Positions 13,381 to 26,659 are shown, numbered from the stretch's first letter. The stretch is DNA of 64,000 bases from Lingula anatina (GCF_001039355.2 NW_019775654.1:18643-82642), one strand, 5' to 3'. The notes: a model not told the origin generated them from the sequence alone. Numbers and translations: made by a program.

Positions 13381-16169
13381 ATTAATAAATACCCCAGTTG
13401 ATATAGACAGGCAAGCAAATAATATTTTAGTTTGTAAAGAAAGTAAACCATTTCTAACAATGCCAAATATGTTTTTTTCCCTGAGGCATAACATTTAAAC
13501 CTTCCCAAAGAGCCTTAAGTTTTTATCACCATTACAAAAGACACATTGAAATCATATTTCATATTTATTTTGGCAATTCCCAGAAGAACACAAAACATAT
13601 GAAAAGTGAAACTGAATTTTTACAACTAGATTTTGTGCATGTATTAGCTACTGAGTTCCTAAATGAAAACGTCTGACAGAACTTGTCTGGAATATCTCTA
13701 AAGAAGTTGTCATTTTTTTTTTAATTAAGTGTTGGAAGACACTCGTATTGCCACAGGTGCTCAGCAACTGACACCAACTCTTCACATGTCAAAGAAAAAA
13801 AGTGTTCCCACTCCTGTCAAGAGGCCCACACATTAACCTGTCTTATACCAAGTTTTCACTCAAATAGAAACTTGCCAAATATGGTTAACTGAAACTCAAG
13901 ATATGGCCCATGGCTTTAAGTTATATTAGATTCTCTTACAAATGGAGCACAAAAACAGGGTCTAGCTGACCAAGAGTATAATACTTGACCATAGTTTGAC
14001 CATAGTTATAACGTACATAGATATACTGACCAGATCCAATAAGGACTGTCTCCACGAGTTGACCATTGCTTTCATCATCATGACGTCCCTTTACAGTACT
14101 CCAATCAAAGAATGGCAGATTCTTTTCCTCTTAAAATAGTTTGACTGGATCCAGCGTGTGTTGTCTTATAGCTTCCATATCTTAAGCCATCACCAAGGAT
14201 CATAAAAGTTCATCATAGGTAGCTGTTGAAATTTAAAACGTCCAAATCCAATATGATAGAAATCTGTACCTGGAGTACACATTCAAAATCTATCCTGTCG
14301 TGTTCAAAGAACTTTTGAGACTAAACCTCCAAATTCAGATGTACAATTTTTCAGATCTAATCTAAAAAATCATGTCTGTTCCACAATAACATGGGATAAC
14401 ACCACCTCCTCCTCTGGAACTTCCAGTTAATTTGTGGTTACAATTTCTATTACACAAACCGAAAAAATTACAGACAATCCTTCTCAACAGGAACCGTGAG
14501 TCACTAACACTGCTCCGTCTCTATCCAGTAGTGGCGTAATGAGTGGGGGTATCCCATTCCACGTGTAATGCACTAAACCGCTGATGACACGAACAACAAT
14601 AATAAAAATTCCTCTTTTTGATACAGGTGCACCATTCCTGTGTTAAATCAACAATGTGAAAGATATGTACTGTGCACACTGACTCCTCATTACATCCTAT
14701 AAGCCATCTGAAAAATGACCCTTATAATAAGTGCTTTATCCTGTTGTTTCCAGGAGCCTGCAACCCTTCTAAAATTTTAAAATCCCATGAAGTACCACAA
14801 GTGTTATAAAAATTACACAAACACAGATAAAAAGATCATGACATCCTCCCTGTTTCTTCATTTATAAATTATATTTGGGGGGGGGGGGGAGGATCCAAGT
14901 GCAGTCTGTTACTTTTTAAAAAATTTATCCTGTTTGTCCAAAGAATAAATCCCTTGTTTTGTTGTTCCTGATAGCACAACCAAAGCATAGCAGCACCATT
15001 CCTTTTGCATTGTCTGCCTTTCATCTATTTTACATACTATAACACTGTTATGAACTATTAACTGAGAAGTTGCACAATTATGTTCCTCATTGAAATTCAC
15101 ACTTCTGGTGAGTTGCCTTCAGCCAAGTATTTTTACTATGAAATGTGCTTCCTAAACCAGTTGATAACTGTGAATTACAAAAATCAGACACAGGTAACTT
15201 TGTGTTGTAATATCACTCTGTTCTAGATATCTCAGAATAAGTTAAACATCACAACATTGCTGAGCCCGACTTCTTCTCAGCATGAAAAGTCAAACACTGG
15301 GACAGGTGCTTCTTCTTTCTCCCAAGTAAAGAGTCCATGAACTACTGTGTGTAATCAAACACCGAGTTGGGTGCTTCCTCCTTTACCAAAGAGTAGAAGC
15401 ATAAGGCAATATGTAACCAGAGGCAGTTACTAGTAGCTCCTATGTGCTTTGCAAGTCACAAAAATCTCTCTCTGATCATGCAGATTGGCAAAATTAAGAC
15501 ACAGTACAAATGTTTGCCCCAGCCAGTCTATCACTGAAGCTGTGTGCTCAGCCACAGTTTATTAGTCAAGCACAGTAATTGTGAGATGTGGTGAAGAAAA
15601 GAAGCAGTCAGGTGTGTCAACCTAAGGAGATCACTCGTCACACGCGCCTTCTCGTTTGACATCCACTATCATGATTACATTACACTTGGGTAACTTTTAT
15701 CTCTCTCTTTTGTTTACTCACATCAAAACACTTCACCTGAGAAAAGAGAACAGTTCTGACTATCACAAAGCTATGCATCAGATTGATCTACAATTTCCAA
15801 ATAAGTTTTATCCATATTTTTCCTCTGCACATATCCTCCACAAAAGCCATAAAAAATTGCAATTTTCAAATTTCTTGAAACAAAAATGAATTTTCCCCCC
15901 AAAAAAAAACTTAAAAGAAAAGTCCATACTTTTTAGTCACTGCTATTCACAGCCATGTAACATCCACCTGTCGTCTGCCATTCTCGACTCTGATCATGAC
16001 CATGGTCCACTACATTTCCAGGTGAACATTGCCACCAACCTTTTCAATCAGCCAAAGGAAGCAGCTGCTCTGAGAACAGACTACAGTAAAAAATATTAGA
16101 GCAGTTGGACTTTCTGTTACATACAAGTCCTTGACAGGTAATCATTGTGTCCAAAACACCTGACATTAA

Positions 16170-16426
16170 GGCTTCGTTCACATGCAATGTCTATTTTCTA
16201 AATTCTATTTTTTATTTGCGGTATGTCTTATGATCACGGTCTGTGGCCTGAATATCCCGCGGCGTAATTACTGGCAGCGCGAGCCAGTTACTATAAGTTA
16301 CTATAAGTAACTGGCTTGCGCTGCCAGTAATTACGCGGCGGGATATTCAGGGCACAGACCGTGATCATAAGATAGCGCAAATAGAAAATAGAAATTAGAA
16401 AATAGACATTGCATGTGAACGAAGCC
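16170..16426. mobile_element. 257-bp palindromic MITE with 3-bp TAA target duplication
   Basis: The two halves are near-perfect inverted copies of about 127 bp, meeting near 16298. The outer ends read GGCTTCGTTCACATGCAATG on both strands, and TAA flanks the element on each side (16167-16169 and 16427-16429). Three-base TWA target duplications are typical of PIF/Harbinger transposons, so a Harbinger-type non-autonomous element is likely. The arms differ at only a few positions, which suggests recent insertion, and no transposase is encoded. The GC-rich centre, including GGCAGCGC, stands out from the AT-rich flanks. Confidence 0.88.
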
Positions 16427-18039
16427 TAAGTAGACAGCAACAGCAGGTGCCACTCAATGACAGTCCATTTGTCACTGTAATTCATCAAAATAAATAATGA
16501 CTCATTTTGTCAGGTAGCCACCAATACCCAGTGTTATAATTGGATTAATATGACCAATGGATTAATCTTAAGTAAACTGTTTTTAAACATTAAAATATAG
16601 AAGACTTTTTTTGCCAAACATTTCTTTTCTAGTCTGCAGTTGATGTGGCAATATTTCCGTGTACCCTTATAAGTCATAAGTCACTTCAGTTTTTTCAAAC
16701 ATCCCTACAAACTGGACAGTCTGTCCTGGGTTTCCAGAATGTTCCTATGATTATGGTTGTAATTGTACAATCCTATCCAAGGAAATGGAGAAAGTACAAG
16801 TTTGTGGGTGTAACATGATGTTCGGCAAAACCTCAAAGCAGCTCTTGAATGTTCAGCAACCAAACTATCCAAATTGTACCTTATCCAATGTTCAAAATTG
16901 TCTCAATTCTGCCTTGAAAACCACTGCTAGAGTTTTCTAAAACACTTCCACCTTTCAGACATGATAATTTGACCTTCAACCACCACCCTTTGTTCTTGGG
17001 CAGTTCTCACCTTTCACAATTTCTACTGTTACCATGGAAACTGCACAAATCATAACTGAATCATCCCAAACAAAGCACAGCTATTTCGTCTTGACCTTTG
17101 TCATGTCCAAGTCAATTTTCCTCCGAAAATTCGTTAGCTCTAACCTCTTTTGTATGCCTTTGATCATATAACATTCCTCACTTTTTTAAAAAGCTCTAAA
17201 AGCACACATAACCAATTTTTTTGTAAATTGGCAGAAAGCGTTTTTGAGCCTTTCTTCATTCTCTTCTTCCGTGCCTAAATATGGAAGATTAATCATTTCA
17301 TCAGTCTTTCATTCCAACTGTTTGATTAATATTTTTTGTCCAATGCATTTTTTATTTTTGCAAATGTATTTCCTCTTGTTAAATCAAATGAAATGAAATC
17401 CATTCTCCATTATATCCAATACACACAATACATTTTCCCTCTTTTTTTCCCCAAATTGACTCCTGCAGAGGCTTAATCCTTTAGTCCCCTATGCACATTC
17501 CACTCAAATAAATTTGCAGGCTTATTCGGAACCTCTCATTCAATTAGCAGGAGGTTGTCTGTGTTATTTACACAGAATCACACACATGGCTAACTTCCCT
17601 GTCATCTTCTACTCCTCCATTACACACGGCCTCATTGTGTTGCTCTGAACACATGGAAACCTTCTCACACAATTGACTTGCAAGAGATGAAAAAAAAAAG
17701 GGTACAGAAGAAAAAAGCCTGGGTTTAGTTATGATGTTTAAAAAAGTAACTTTTGTATAAAACAAACAATTGTAAATTAATTATTTGTAAATAAATTCAT
17801 CAACTCATTTATTCATTTTATCATTTATGATTATAAATATAATCAATGAATCATTATCATTATATACATATTTTCCCACATCTACCTATTTATTTATTAA
17901 TTTACAACTAACTAAAGGTCTGATTTTTGCACCTAACATGAAAAGAAAAATGTGTTAGTTCTTGAAACCTTAAAATTCTTCTTTGCTAAAAAGTAATACA
18001 AGACACAGCATGAGCCAAAAGAACTGAACCCATTAACAG

Positions 18040-18055
18040 CTGCTGCCCCCTGGTG
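18040..18055 (-). promoter_or_regulatory. Strong CTCF-like binding site
   Basis: The minus strand reads CACCAGGGGGCAGCAG, matching the core of the bilaterian CTCF motif (CCASYAGRKGGCR) very closely. It is GC-rich inside an AT-rich interval, so chance occurrence is unlikely. Occupancy is unknown. Confidence 0.6.
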
Positions 18056-19167
18056 AAAACATCGCTGTTGAAAAAAAAAAAATTATGGCATTTTTTATAC
18101 TCTAAGCGGAAATCCGACCAGGAAGTGTGTAACCAGCCAACAAATTCTTGTAAAATGACAAAATAGGTCACAAGCCTCAAACTAATTAACTTTTTTTTTG
18201 GAGGAGTCTCTCTCTGCTAAATAACAAACATATATTTTTTAATCTACCTGAGTAGAAAGTTTTCTTTAAACACAAAATCAAAATTCAAACACCCATTTAA
18301 AAAATATCAATATTCTGCAAAATCAGATCAGAGTAATTATTTTTCTAACATCTCAGAATGATGGATATGACTAATCACCTCCTCAACATTGGCCATGTAC
18401 ACCAAATAATACACTGTGTAGGGCTGACTTCAGAAAAAACCCTAATCTCCACAACAGATTAGTCAATTAATCTCCAACTGAGGCAGTTGAAATTTTATCA
18501 GGGCTCTTAATTGCACCTGAATCACTCACTGAAGTACCTTACCTGTGGTACATTAATTTTTCCTAAGTACCTGACAGGTAGGATATGTTCAATATAGTCC
18601 GAGACCCTAATTACACCATAAAAAAAAAAAAACATTGTGCTAGCATTAAAATGTTGATTCATTATCTCCTGTGTTTTTCTGATGATAAAACTATCATACT
18701 CAACAAGTTACTATTTAAAAAAAAAAAAAAACCTTCATGCATACTTAACATTTTTGAAAAAAAAAAATGGGAGATATAAACTGAGTCCATAATTTGCTTC
18801 AGGTATAGCATCGAAAGAATATTAGTACTGCTATTAGTGTAACAACTACTCCATTATACCGGGAAAATACAACACCTATGCTGATGGAGCCTGATTAACA
18901 GGCGTGTAATGAAGACCTGATGTGTCTCAATTGACAACCTGTCATTTTTATCTTGTAGCCTTGTAAACATTTAAATCAGCCAGACAAGAGAGAGAGAGAG
19001 AGAGATTTAAGTTAGAAACCCTTTTTTATGACCCCAGATGTTCACATACAAGAAAATAATAATCATTATCCATAGGGATTTTGTATGTTATATGTTCTTA
19101 TTCACCTTTTTTTTAAATTAATAAAAAGAAAACAAAAGCAAACACAATCCTAAGTCTAGTGTCTTAC

Positions 19168-19194
19168 CTGAAGATCTATCCACATGTTGACTGA
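19168..19194 (-). CDS. Candidate 27-nt microexon, phase 0-0
   Basis: On the minus strand a pyrimidine-rich acceptor (TTTGTGTTTGTGTACAG) and a strong donor (CAG|GTAAGA) bracket exactly 27 nt, read as SVNMWIDLQ in phase 0. Inserted ahead of the 4549 exon it would keep the FRMD4 frame. Splice-site strength on both sides is the only evidence. Confidence 0.25.
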
Positions 19195-19490
19195 CTGTAC
19201 ACAAACACAAAGGTAGCATGTTAAGCACTCATTAGAATAAAACACTGACTCATTTCATTTCAATTGCTTTTAGTCAGCTTTAGATTATGAGGAGCACCCT
19301 ATGAAATAGACATTACCCCATGCTTATCTGCCATTATGTCATTACCATACATTTAGAATGGCACCGCAGTGGGAGTATTAAATAACATATGAAACAAGCA
19401 ATGCAGGCATCAGTTGCAGTTGCCTTCAATGTTGCTGAAAATGTGGTAGGTGAGACAGCAACACAACTGATAGCACACCCACATTCTCTC

Positions 19491-19528
19491 ACACACACAC
19501 ACACATACACAGACACACACACACACAC
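19491..19528 (+). repeat. (AC)n microsatellite
   Basis: AC/CA dinucleotides with two interruptions (ATAC, AGAC). Confidence 0.95.
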
Positions 19529-19720
19529 TGCAATCTTAACCTTACTTTCAATGTGTAGGTTAAAGGCCGTGTAACTATTAACTGGAAAATGAACACCTTA
19601 ATTCTTCAACTACCCACAGAACACACTATTGTCAGCTACCATAAGTAAAGACTTACATCATCAACATTACACCAGTTTACACTTTCCTGATAACCAAGTA
19701 CAATGTGGGGAAAAAGTATA

Positions 19721-19752
19721 TGGCATAATGGGCATAATAGGCATAATGGGCA
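19721..19752 (+). repeat. Short tandem repeat, 10-bp unit
   Basis: GGCATAATGG / GGCATAATAG alternate for three full units plus a partial one. Confidence 0.8.
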
Positions 19753-19800
19753 CTATTCCAACAAACATGCACATGTACGCCCATAGACACACATACACAA

Positions 19801-19823
19801 AATAATAAGAAGAAGAAGAAGAA

Positions 19824-19880
<57 letters not shown>
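19801..19880 (+). repeat. Compound (GAA)n-(GAAA)n microsatellite
   Basis: Purine-only tract: about eight GAA units pass into about thirteen GAAA units. The long minus-strand frames here (SFFLSFFLS) are translation of the repeat. Confidence 0.95.
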
Positions 19881-22038
19881 ATGACAAAAACAAAAAAAGA
19901 ACAAAACTTGGTTGTATTACCATGAATGAGACTTTGCTCCATTTGCTTCCGCAACACAACATGGAGGCCATCTTCCCCTGCTGAAGGGCCAGCTCCACAT
20001 CTTCACTGACTTTATACATTTTTACACCCTCTGTGTACACGAGTATTGTCCAAAATAACCACAAATAATCTCATCTAAATTCATCCCTTCTGGAACATTA
20101 TGTCACAGACAACGATTGACTTCCAGGAATGACTTTTTCAGATTAATGACATAAAACATTTTTCACAAACGTAATGATGAATCCTCAGAATTTCTACACT
20201 GTTTCTGCAAATTCAAGTTATTTCCCAGAAGTTACCTGAGTGAGGTCTATTCAAAAGGTAAATTCCCAGAGGAAAAGAAGTCTAGAATTTGTGCAGATTT
20301 GCTTCTAATGTCATTTTATCCACTTTGCCGTTACTGTTGACAAGGCGAGCCCCCAGAAGGAGTAATTCAATTAGAAACATGACATTTGCTGATTGCTACC
20401 AGTCGACACAGTGAAAATCGTATCTGTGATTTCTCCATCACAGTTATCCAGATGGAATGGAAAGGAAATATTAACACAGATTTTAAAAAAAATATTTCTC
20501 TGAAATACGCACGTTTTCCAAAGTAAATATTTCTAGTTCGGTTACTCAGTATTGGTGCTAAGGTTTCCAATGTTGTTTTAATCAGGTATTCCACACAACC
20601 TCATATCTCCTCTGAAAATCCTCTGCGAATTCTCCGCATAAGGTATCTGAGGTGCACACCACTTTAACCCTGCACTCTAGAGAGACTGAAATCCACAGAT
20701 TAATGAGTTTCTCTCTCCCTGCGTAAATTCTCCCTTATTGTTTTAAACTTGCAGTGACCACACTCAAAGTAAACACAACAAATTCCAAGTACAAGCACAA
20801 GAACATCCAAAATCATGTTTCTTTGAATAAAAAGTCAAGTAACCACCTTTCGCAGCCTTCTGCTTGGATGCAACCCAACACACACAGTTCGCTAAGGGGC
20901 TGCCATCATCTTCCTCGCTAGGTGCTCTTACTATTACGTCAGATGCCAAAAATGTCCTGACACTAAAAGACAAGGAGTACAAATCCTCTCCAAGCTCTCT
21001 TGGTGTCCTTTGGTCATGGGTCAAAAAACAAGGCGCTCACTAATAAGTGCAAACAAGGTGCAGGGGTAACATTATCTTTGCTGACCCTAAATCTGCACTA
21101 CATAAACTGCAACAGTATTTTTTTCTCTGCTGGGATTCCCAATGGTGTGTTACATCACAATCTCTCGGTACTAAGTGTTCTGACATTTTCCCCCAGCTTG
21201 TTTCCATTTAAAAGTTAAGCCTCTTCTTAACCCCATGACCAATTCTGCACTTTTTCCAACATTTTTTTTCAATTTCTTCTTTTCAATTTCCACTCGAACA
21301 TCTATCCACAGATTGTTCCATTTAACTTGGAACAGACATTGGTGTTGACCCATGAAATGACATAAATTTTGATCACTTTCATCTGCTTTTACGATACTGA
21401 TTTTTTTAAATCATGAAATCTTTCACACAACGACAGCTGCCCTGCCGAGTTCTGCAACATATTAGGGAATCCTTCCGTGCACTGTACTGTACTGGATAGG
21501 ATGAAAAGTTCCAACTCCTGGACAGCAGTAATTATCAAATAACTCTCCTCTGTCAACTACATGTTATAACCCCAGCGAAGTGCTGAAAAGCAGACTCCTG
21601 AATTATTCCAATAAATTCACTTTGTTCTAACCTTATCTCCAACATTAACAGGGAGAGTGAGAGAGAGCAAGCAACGGTTTATAAAACTCTGCAAGATAAA
21701 TATCCAAAACTGTTTCAGTACAATCAGCCCACCTCCTTCTCTGGATGGTTAATCACCCATATCTTTGCACCTCTCAGCACACAAATATATATAAACTTCC
21801 AACTCCTTAGAAGTCAACGATATGGTTACACCTTCCACCTTGGCTATGTAATGTGTATACCCCAGCTTCTACACTGTTAAAAAACATCCTTGGTTAAAAA
21901 AAATCTTCGCCTGGAGAAGGAGTTGCTTTCAAAACAGTAACTTGACATTAAGTCTGCGTTTCTTCATCAACTGTTTTCCAGCCTGTAATGACTTTCATCA
22001 GTTGTCTGGTCTATAATTAATCCTAATTTTTTTCACGG

Positions 22039-23454
22039 AGGAGGTAAAGAACAAGAAAAAAACCTGGTCATAAGAGTTAACGAGGTTGCTCAAAAGGTCC
22101 TAACTCCCAGAGTGTTGCTACTGGTAATTGACCCAGTAATGGGAATTACCATGAAATCGCTTTGGCCCACGGTTCATGAATTCTCTCAACAAGACTGTTT
22201 TACCTTTGAGACTCCATTTGCATTTTCCAGGGATGCAATGCTTATATCCAAATTTTGATACATAATTGGATTAATCATTTCTGTGATTTCATTGATGTTT
22301 ATCAAGCAAGCAAGACTGCATGAATTTTAAGCAACTTTTCTCAAGTAACTTTCACCATATTACCTATCCAGTTTTGATGAGGTTTGCACAAAAGTGAGCA
22401 TATACTAGGATATGGCTTAAAATGGGTCCATCAATATTCCCCAGAATTAACAAGAAGGACTTTAACTTATGACATAGTTAAAAATACATTATTTTTTCTT
22501 CTCAGGTACTTTGATAGAAGAAAGAATCTTAAATCAAGGGCAAAAACACCTTTCAGCTGCCAAGAAGTTGTGCTACTTCTATTGGTATTCCTGTCTAGTT
22601 CAAAAGAGGCGTAAAATCATCCATCACTTGAGAGGCAATAAAAGACTCCTTACAGACACAGAACCAGTTACAAGGCCTATTTTCAACAACTTTCTGAGCA
22701 GAATTCTAAGTAAATTACTTCAACTGTTTCTTTTTCTTGTGGGTGATTTATCCAGATGATTTCTTGGTCTTTCTATGAATAATTCATTGAAGTCAAACAT
22801 TTAGAACTATTCTTGTAAATCACTTCTCCAAGTCCTATGGTTTCACATCACTTTGCTTCTTTCATCAAGAACTCCCCTTTCTATAAATCCACGATAAAAA
22901 CATTTTTAAAAAGCTGCATTCAGAGTTGAAATCTGAGTGGATCATTAAATGAAAAAAAGTATGGTTCATCCAGCAGGTTTTCCAAGTCAGAAATTTTACA
23001 CCATTCCTATTACATCCACAGGTTAAGAGTAATAGAAACTGACAGCAGTACAAGTCACTCAGAGGAGAGAACAGATAAGATTAAAACTGAAGACGCTCCT
23101 TCTTGCAACTGATGGAGTCAATGTGCACAGAAAATAATCTTGAAATCAGTTTCATAGTACAACCACTTCAATCATCTTTTTATTCTAATGCTGTCAGTCA
23201 TAAATTTAACTCCTTATATTATACAGCTTATAGCTAACTCTGTGCATTGCTTCTTGAGTTGGTGGTAATGCTGAACAAAATGTTCCCCAAAGGTTCCAGA
23301 TCTCAATAAAGCAGTTTTCATAAAATCAACATGAAATTTCCAGCAATCGTGGTGAGGCGATCATATCTACCAATAAATGACGATCCTTTGAGCCCACTGA
23401 GGGCAAGGTCAACTATTCCAGTCAAAAAATCAGATAACCATCTCTACAAAAGTC
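22039..23454 (+). repeat. Copy 1 of a 1416-bp near-identical repeat at an assembly gap
   Basis: Identical to 23816-25231 at constant offset 1777 except for two substitutions noticed near 22788-22796. The copy ends at the last base before the run of N. No coding content is recognised in either copy. Confidence 0.93.
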
Positions 23455-23815
23455 NNNNNNNNNNNNNNNNNNNNNNNNNNNNNNNNNNNNNNNNNNNNNN
23501 NNNNNNNNNNNNNNNNNNNNNNNNNNNNNNNNNNNNNNNNNNNNNNNNNNNNNNNNNNNNNNNNNNNNNNNNNNNNNNNNNNNNNNNNNNNNNNNNNNNN
23601 NNNNNNNNNNNNNNNNNNNNNNNNNNNNNNNNNNNNNNNNNNNNNNNNNNNNNNNNNNNNNNNNNNNNNNNNNNNNNNNNNNNNNNNNNNNNNNNNNNNN
23701 NNNNNNNNNNNNNNNNNNNNNNNNNNNNNNNNNNNNNNNNNNNNNNNNNNNNNNNNNNNNNNNNNNNNNNNNNNNNNNNNNNNNNNNNNNNNNNNNNNNN
23801 NNNNNNNNNNNNNNN
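23455..23815. other. Assembly gap (361 N)
   Basis: Unknown bases. Both flanks are copies of the same 1416-bp sequence, so the gap probably does not represent real missing sequence. Open frames crossing it are artefacts. Confidence 0.98.
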
Positions 23816-25231
23816 AGGAGGTAAAGAACAAGAAAAAAACCTGGTCATAAGAGTTAACGAGGTTGCTCAAAAGGTCCTAACTCCCAGAGTGTTGCTACTG
23901 GTAATTGACCCAGTAATGGGAATTACCATGAAATCGCTTTGGCCCACGGTTCATGAATTCTCTCAACAAGACTGTTTTACCTTTGAGACTCCATTTGCAT
24001 TTTCCAGGGATGCAATGCTTATATCCAAATTTTGATACATAATTGGATTAATCATTTCTGTGATTTCATTGATGTTTATCAAGCAAGCAAGACTGCATGA
24101 ATTTTAAGCAACTTTTCTCAAGTAACTTTCACCATATTACCTATCCAGTTTTGATGAGGTTTGCACAAAAGTGAGCATATACTAGGATATGGCTTAAAAT
24201 GGGTCCATCAATATTCCCCAGAATTAACAAGAAGGACTTTAACTTATGACATAGTTAAAAATACATTATTTTTTCTTCTCAGGTACTTTGATAGAAGAAA
24301 GAATCTTAAATCAAGGGCAAAAACACCTTTCAGCTGCCAAGAAGTTGTGCTACTTCTATTGGTATTCCTGTCTAGTTCAAAAGAGGCGTAAAATCATCCA
24401 TCACTTGAGAGGCAATAAAAGACTCCTTACAGACACAGAACCAGTTACAAGGCCTATTTTCAACAACTTTCTGAGCAGAATTCTAAGTAAATTACTTCAA
24501 CTGTTTCTTTTTCTTGTGGGTGATTTATCCAGATGATTTCTTGGTCTTTCTATGAATAATTCATTGTAGTCATACATTTAGAACTATTCTTGTAAATCAC
24601 TTCTCCAAGTCCTATGGTTTCACATCACTTTGCTTCTTTCATCAAGAACTCCCCTTTCTATAAATCCACGATAAAAACATTTTTAAAAAGCTGCATTCAG
24701 AGTTGAAATCTGAGTGGATCATTAAATGAAAAAAAGTATGGTTCATCCAGCAGGTTTTCCAAGTCAGAAATTTTACACCATTCCTATTACATCCACAGGT
24801 TAAGAGTAATAGAAACTGACAGCAGTACAAGTCACTCAGAGGAGAGAACAGATAAGATTAAAACTGAAGACGCTCCTTCTTGCAACTGATGGAGTCAATG
24901 TGCACAGAAAATAATCTTGAAATCAGTTTCATAGTACAACCACTTCAATCATCTTTTTATTCTAATGCTGTCAGTCATAAATTTAACTCCTTATATTATA
25001 CAGCTTATAGCTAACTCTGTGCATTGCTTCTTGAGTTGGTGGTAATGCTGAACAAAATGTTCCCCAAAGGTTCCAGATCTCAATAAAGCAGTTTTCATAA
25101 AATCAACATGAAATTTCCAGCAATCGTGGTGAGGCGATCATATCTACCAATAAATGACGATCCTTTGAGCCCACTGAGGGCAAGGTCAACTATTCCAGTC
25201 AAAAAATCAGATAACCATCTCTACAAAAGTC
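23816..25231 (+). repeat. Copy 2 of the 1416-bp repeat at the assembly gap
   Basis: Starts at the first base after the N run and matches 22039-23454. The sequence then continues into unique DNA at 25232. Confidence 0.93.
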
Positions 25232-26399
25232 GTGTAGAGAGGTATGAAAACAAATTAAAGCAAAAGTGCAACTATATCCATTAAGAACAGAAATACCAAA
25301 CTTTTCTTGCAATTCCTAAGATATTTCCTAATATTCGAGAACCTTGTCAAAGATGAGAGCAGCAACACATATCTATCATATAGGCCCAAGACAACTCCAA
25401 AATGAAGAACTTTAACAGATTCGTAACAATCTTGTCAATGATAGCTCTCGCTCCAAGTTCACCTCAAAAACAAAACACAAACCCAGCAGGCACAACCTCA
25501 TCATAGGGTAAAGTAGATATTTTTCACTGATTAATGTTCTCCAAGGCTTCTCCACCATCTGCTCCAGTAGATCTCCCAAGAAGAGAACTGCCCAATGCAC
25601 TGCCAACTGACTGTATGCCCCCTTTGCCTTACATGGCACCATGGTTTTCAACTGATACACACTAAAATGTTTATCAATGCCAAATTTTTAGTCAAAACAA
25701 TAACATATTTTGGCATATTAATGAAAATGTGTTGAAAACTTTGATATGTTGATGAACACCAATCTCTTGCTCAAAACAATAAGAAGTTTGGGCTACATTG
25801 ATGAAATGTATTGAACCCCCCCACCCCAACAAGCTATCCAACAAGGGGAGCCACTGTGATTAACCTTATCTTAAGGTTCACCTCAAATAATCCTTTGATG
25901 ATTGATATTGGGAGTACTTTGAAGTCTCTACATTTAGGTCAACTTGTAAGGTCAAGCATCCATGGATGGTAAGTAGCTGGCGCTAGCCAAAAAGTCAAGA
26001 TGTTATCATTATCTGCTGTCCTAACTCATTAATTAAGGTCAACACTAAAAATCTAAGTACGACAAAGCGAGATCAAACCAAGATCACTATCTATTATCAT
26101 TTGGTTACAAAATAACTTCAGAATGTTTTTAGAAAATTAAAAAATCATTTAATTTTCAATTTTTTTTCTTTTCAAAAGCCAATACACATCTAGTTGGGTG
26201 GTCATCACTTGGTCCACACAGAGCAGGGGTGGTCAGCTGTCAATAAATTACATGACTTAATCAGTGCCTCATCACTTAGCTCTAGGTGTGAAGTGACCAC
26301 AGCTGTGAACTGACCAACCATCTGTAGAAGGCATCAGGTGGTCAGTGAGATGTAACTGATCAGCAGTCAAGCTGCTAGCATGTCCGGGTGAGATAAGAA

Positions 26400-26434
26400 G
26401 TCTGTCTGTCCACATGTCCGTCTGTCTGTCTGTC
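26400..26434 (+). repeat. (TCTG)n microsatellite
   Basis: Imperfect TCTG/TCCG tetranucleotide array. Confidence 0.85.
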
Positions 26435-26631
26435 AACCCGTCTCTCAGTTCATCTGTATATTGCTATCTTTACACTCCTCTCATTCACATACAATGCTAC
26501 AAAAACCAATATTATACAACATTTCATCACTATGCACCCAATGCCACGTTCCAAATGGTATCCATTTCTGCTTTCTGCTAGGCACACAACAAACAGTTAT
26601 AATAAACAAGGTAGGTTACCTGTCTATAGTG

Positions 26632-26659
26632 TTATATATATATATATATATATATATAC
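26632..26659 (+). repeat. (TA)n microsatellite
   Basis: About thirteen uninterrupted TA units. Confidence 0.95.

Larger units (their letters stand above)
4550..16169 (-). other. Presumed 5' intron territory of the FRMD4-type gene, segment 1
   Basis: AT-rich, with no convincing larger exon. It contains the weak 5556-5582 candidate, a 29-bp tandem duplication (6524-6580), a 14-base poly-G (10520-10533), LINE 3'-end-like sequence (12560-12869), an (ATT)n array (13328-13380) and a poly-G run (14877-14889). Open frames here look random in composition. Confidence 0.6.
16427..22038 (-). other. Presumed 5' intron territory, segment 2
   Basis: No supported coding exon apart from the 27-nt candidate at 19168-19194. 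Contains the CTCF-like site at 18040, (GA)n at 18986-19005, (AC)n at 19491-19528, a 10-bp tandem repeat at 19721-19752, and a (GAA)n/(GAAA)n array at 19801-19880. A minus-strand open frame at 20764-21024 is discussed under findings. Confidence 0.6.

Noticed and set aside
14510-14535. CCAGTAGTGGCG resembling a CTCF site
   Set aside because: Aligned to the motif, two core positions mismatch.
19667-20064. Long minus-strand frames rich in SFFLSFFLS
   Set aside because: Pure translation of the (GAA)n/(GAAA)n microsatellite.
23331-24035. Long open frames crossing the N gap (also 23430-23870 and 23444-23848, minus)
   Set aside because: Their length comes from translating N. The flanks are non-coding repeat copies.
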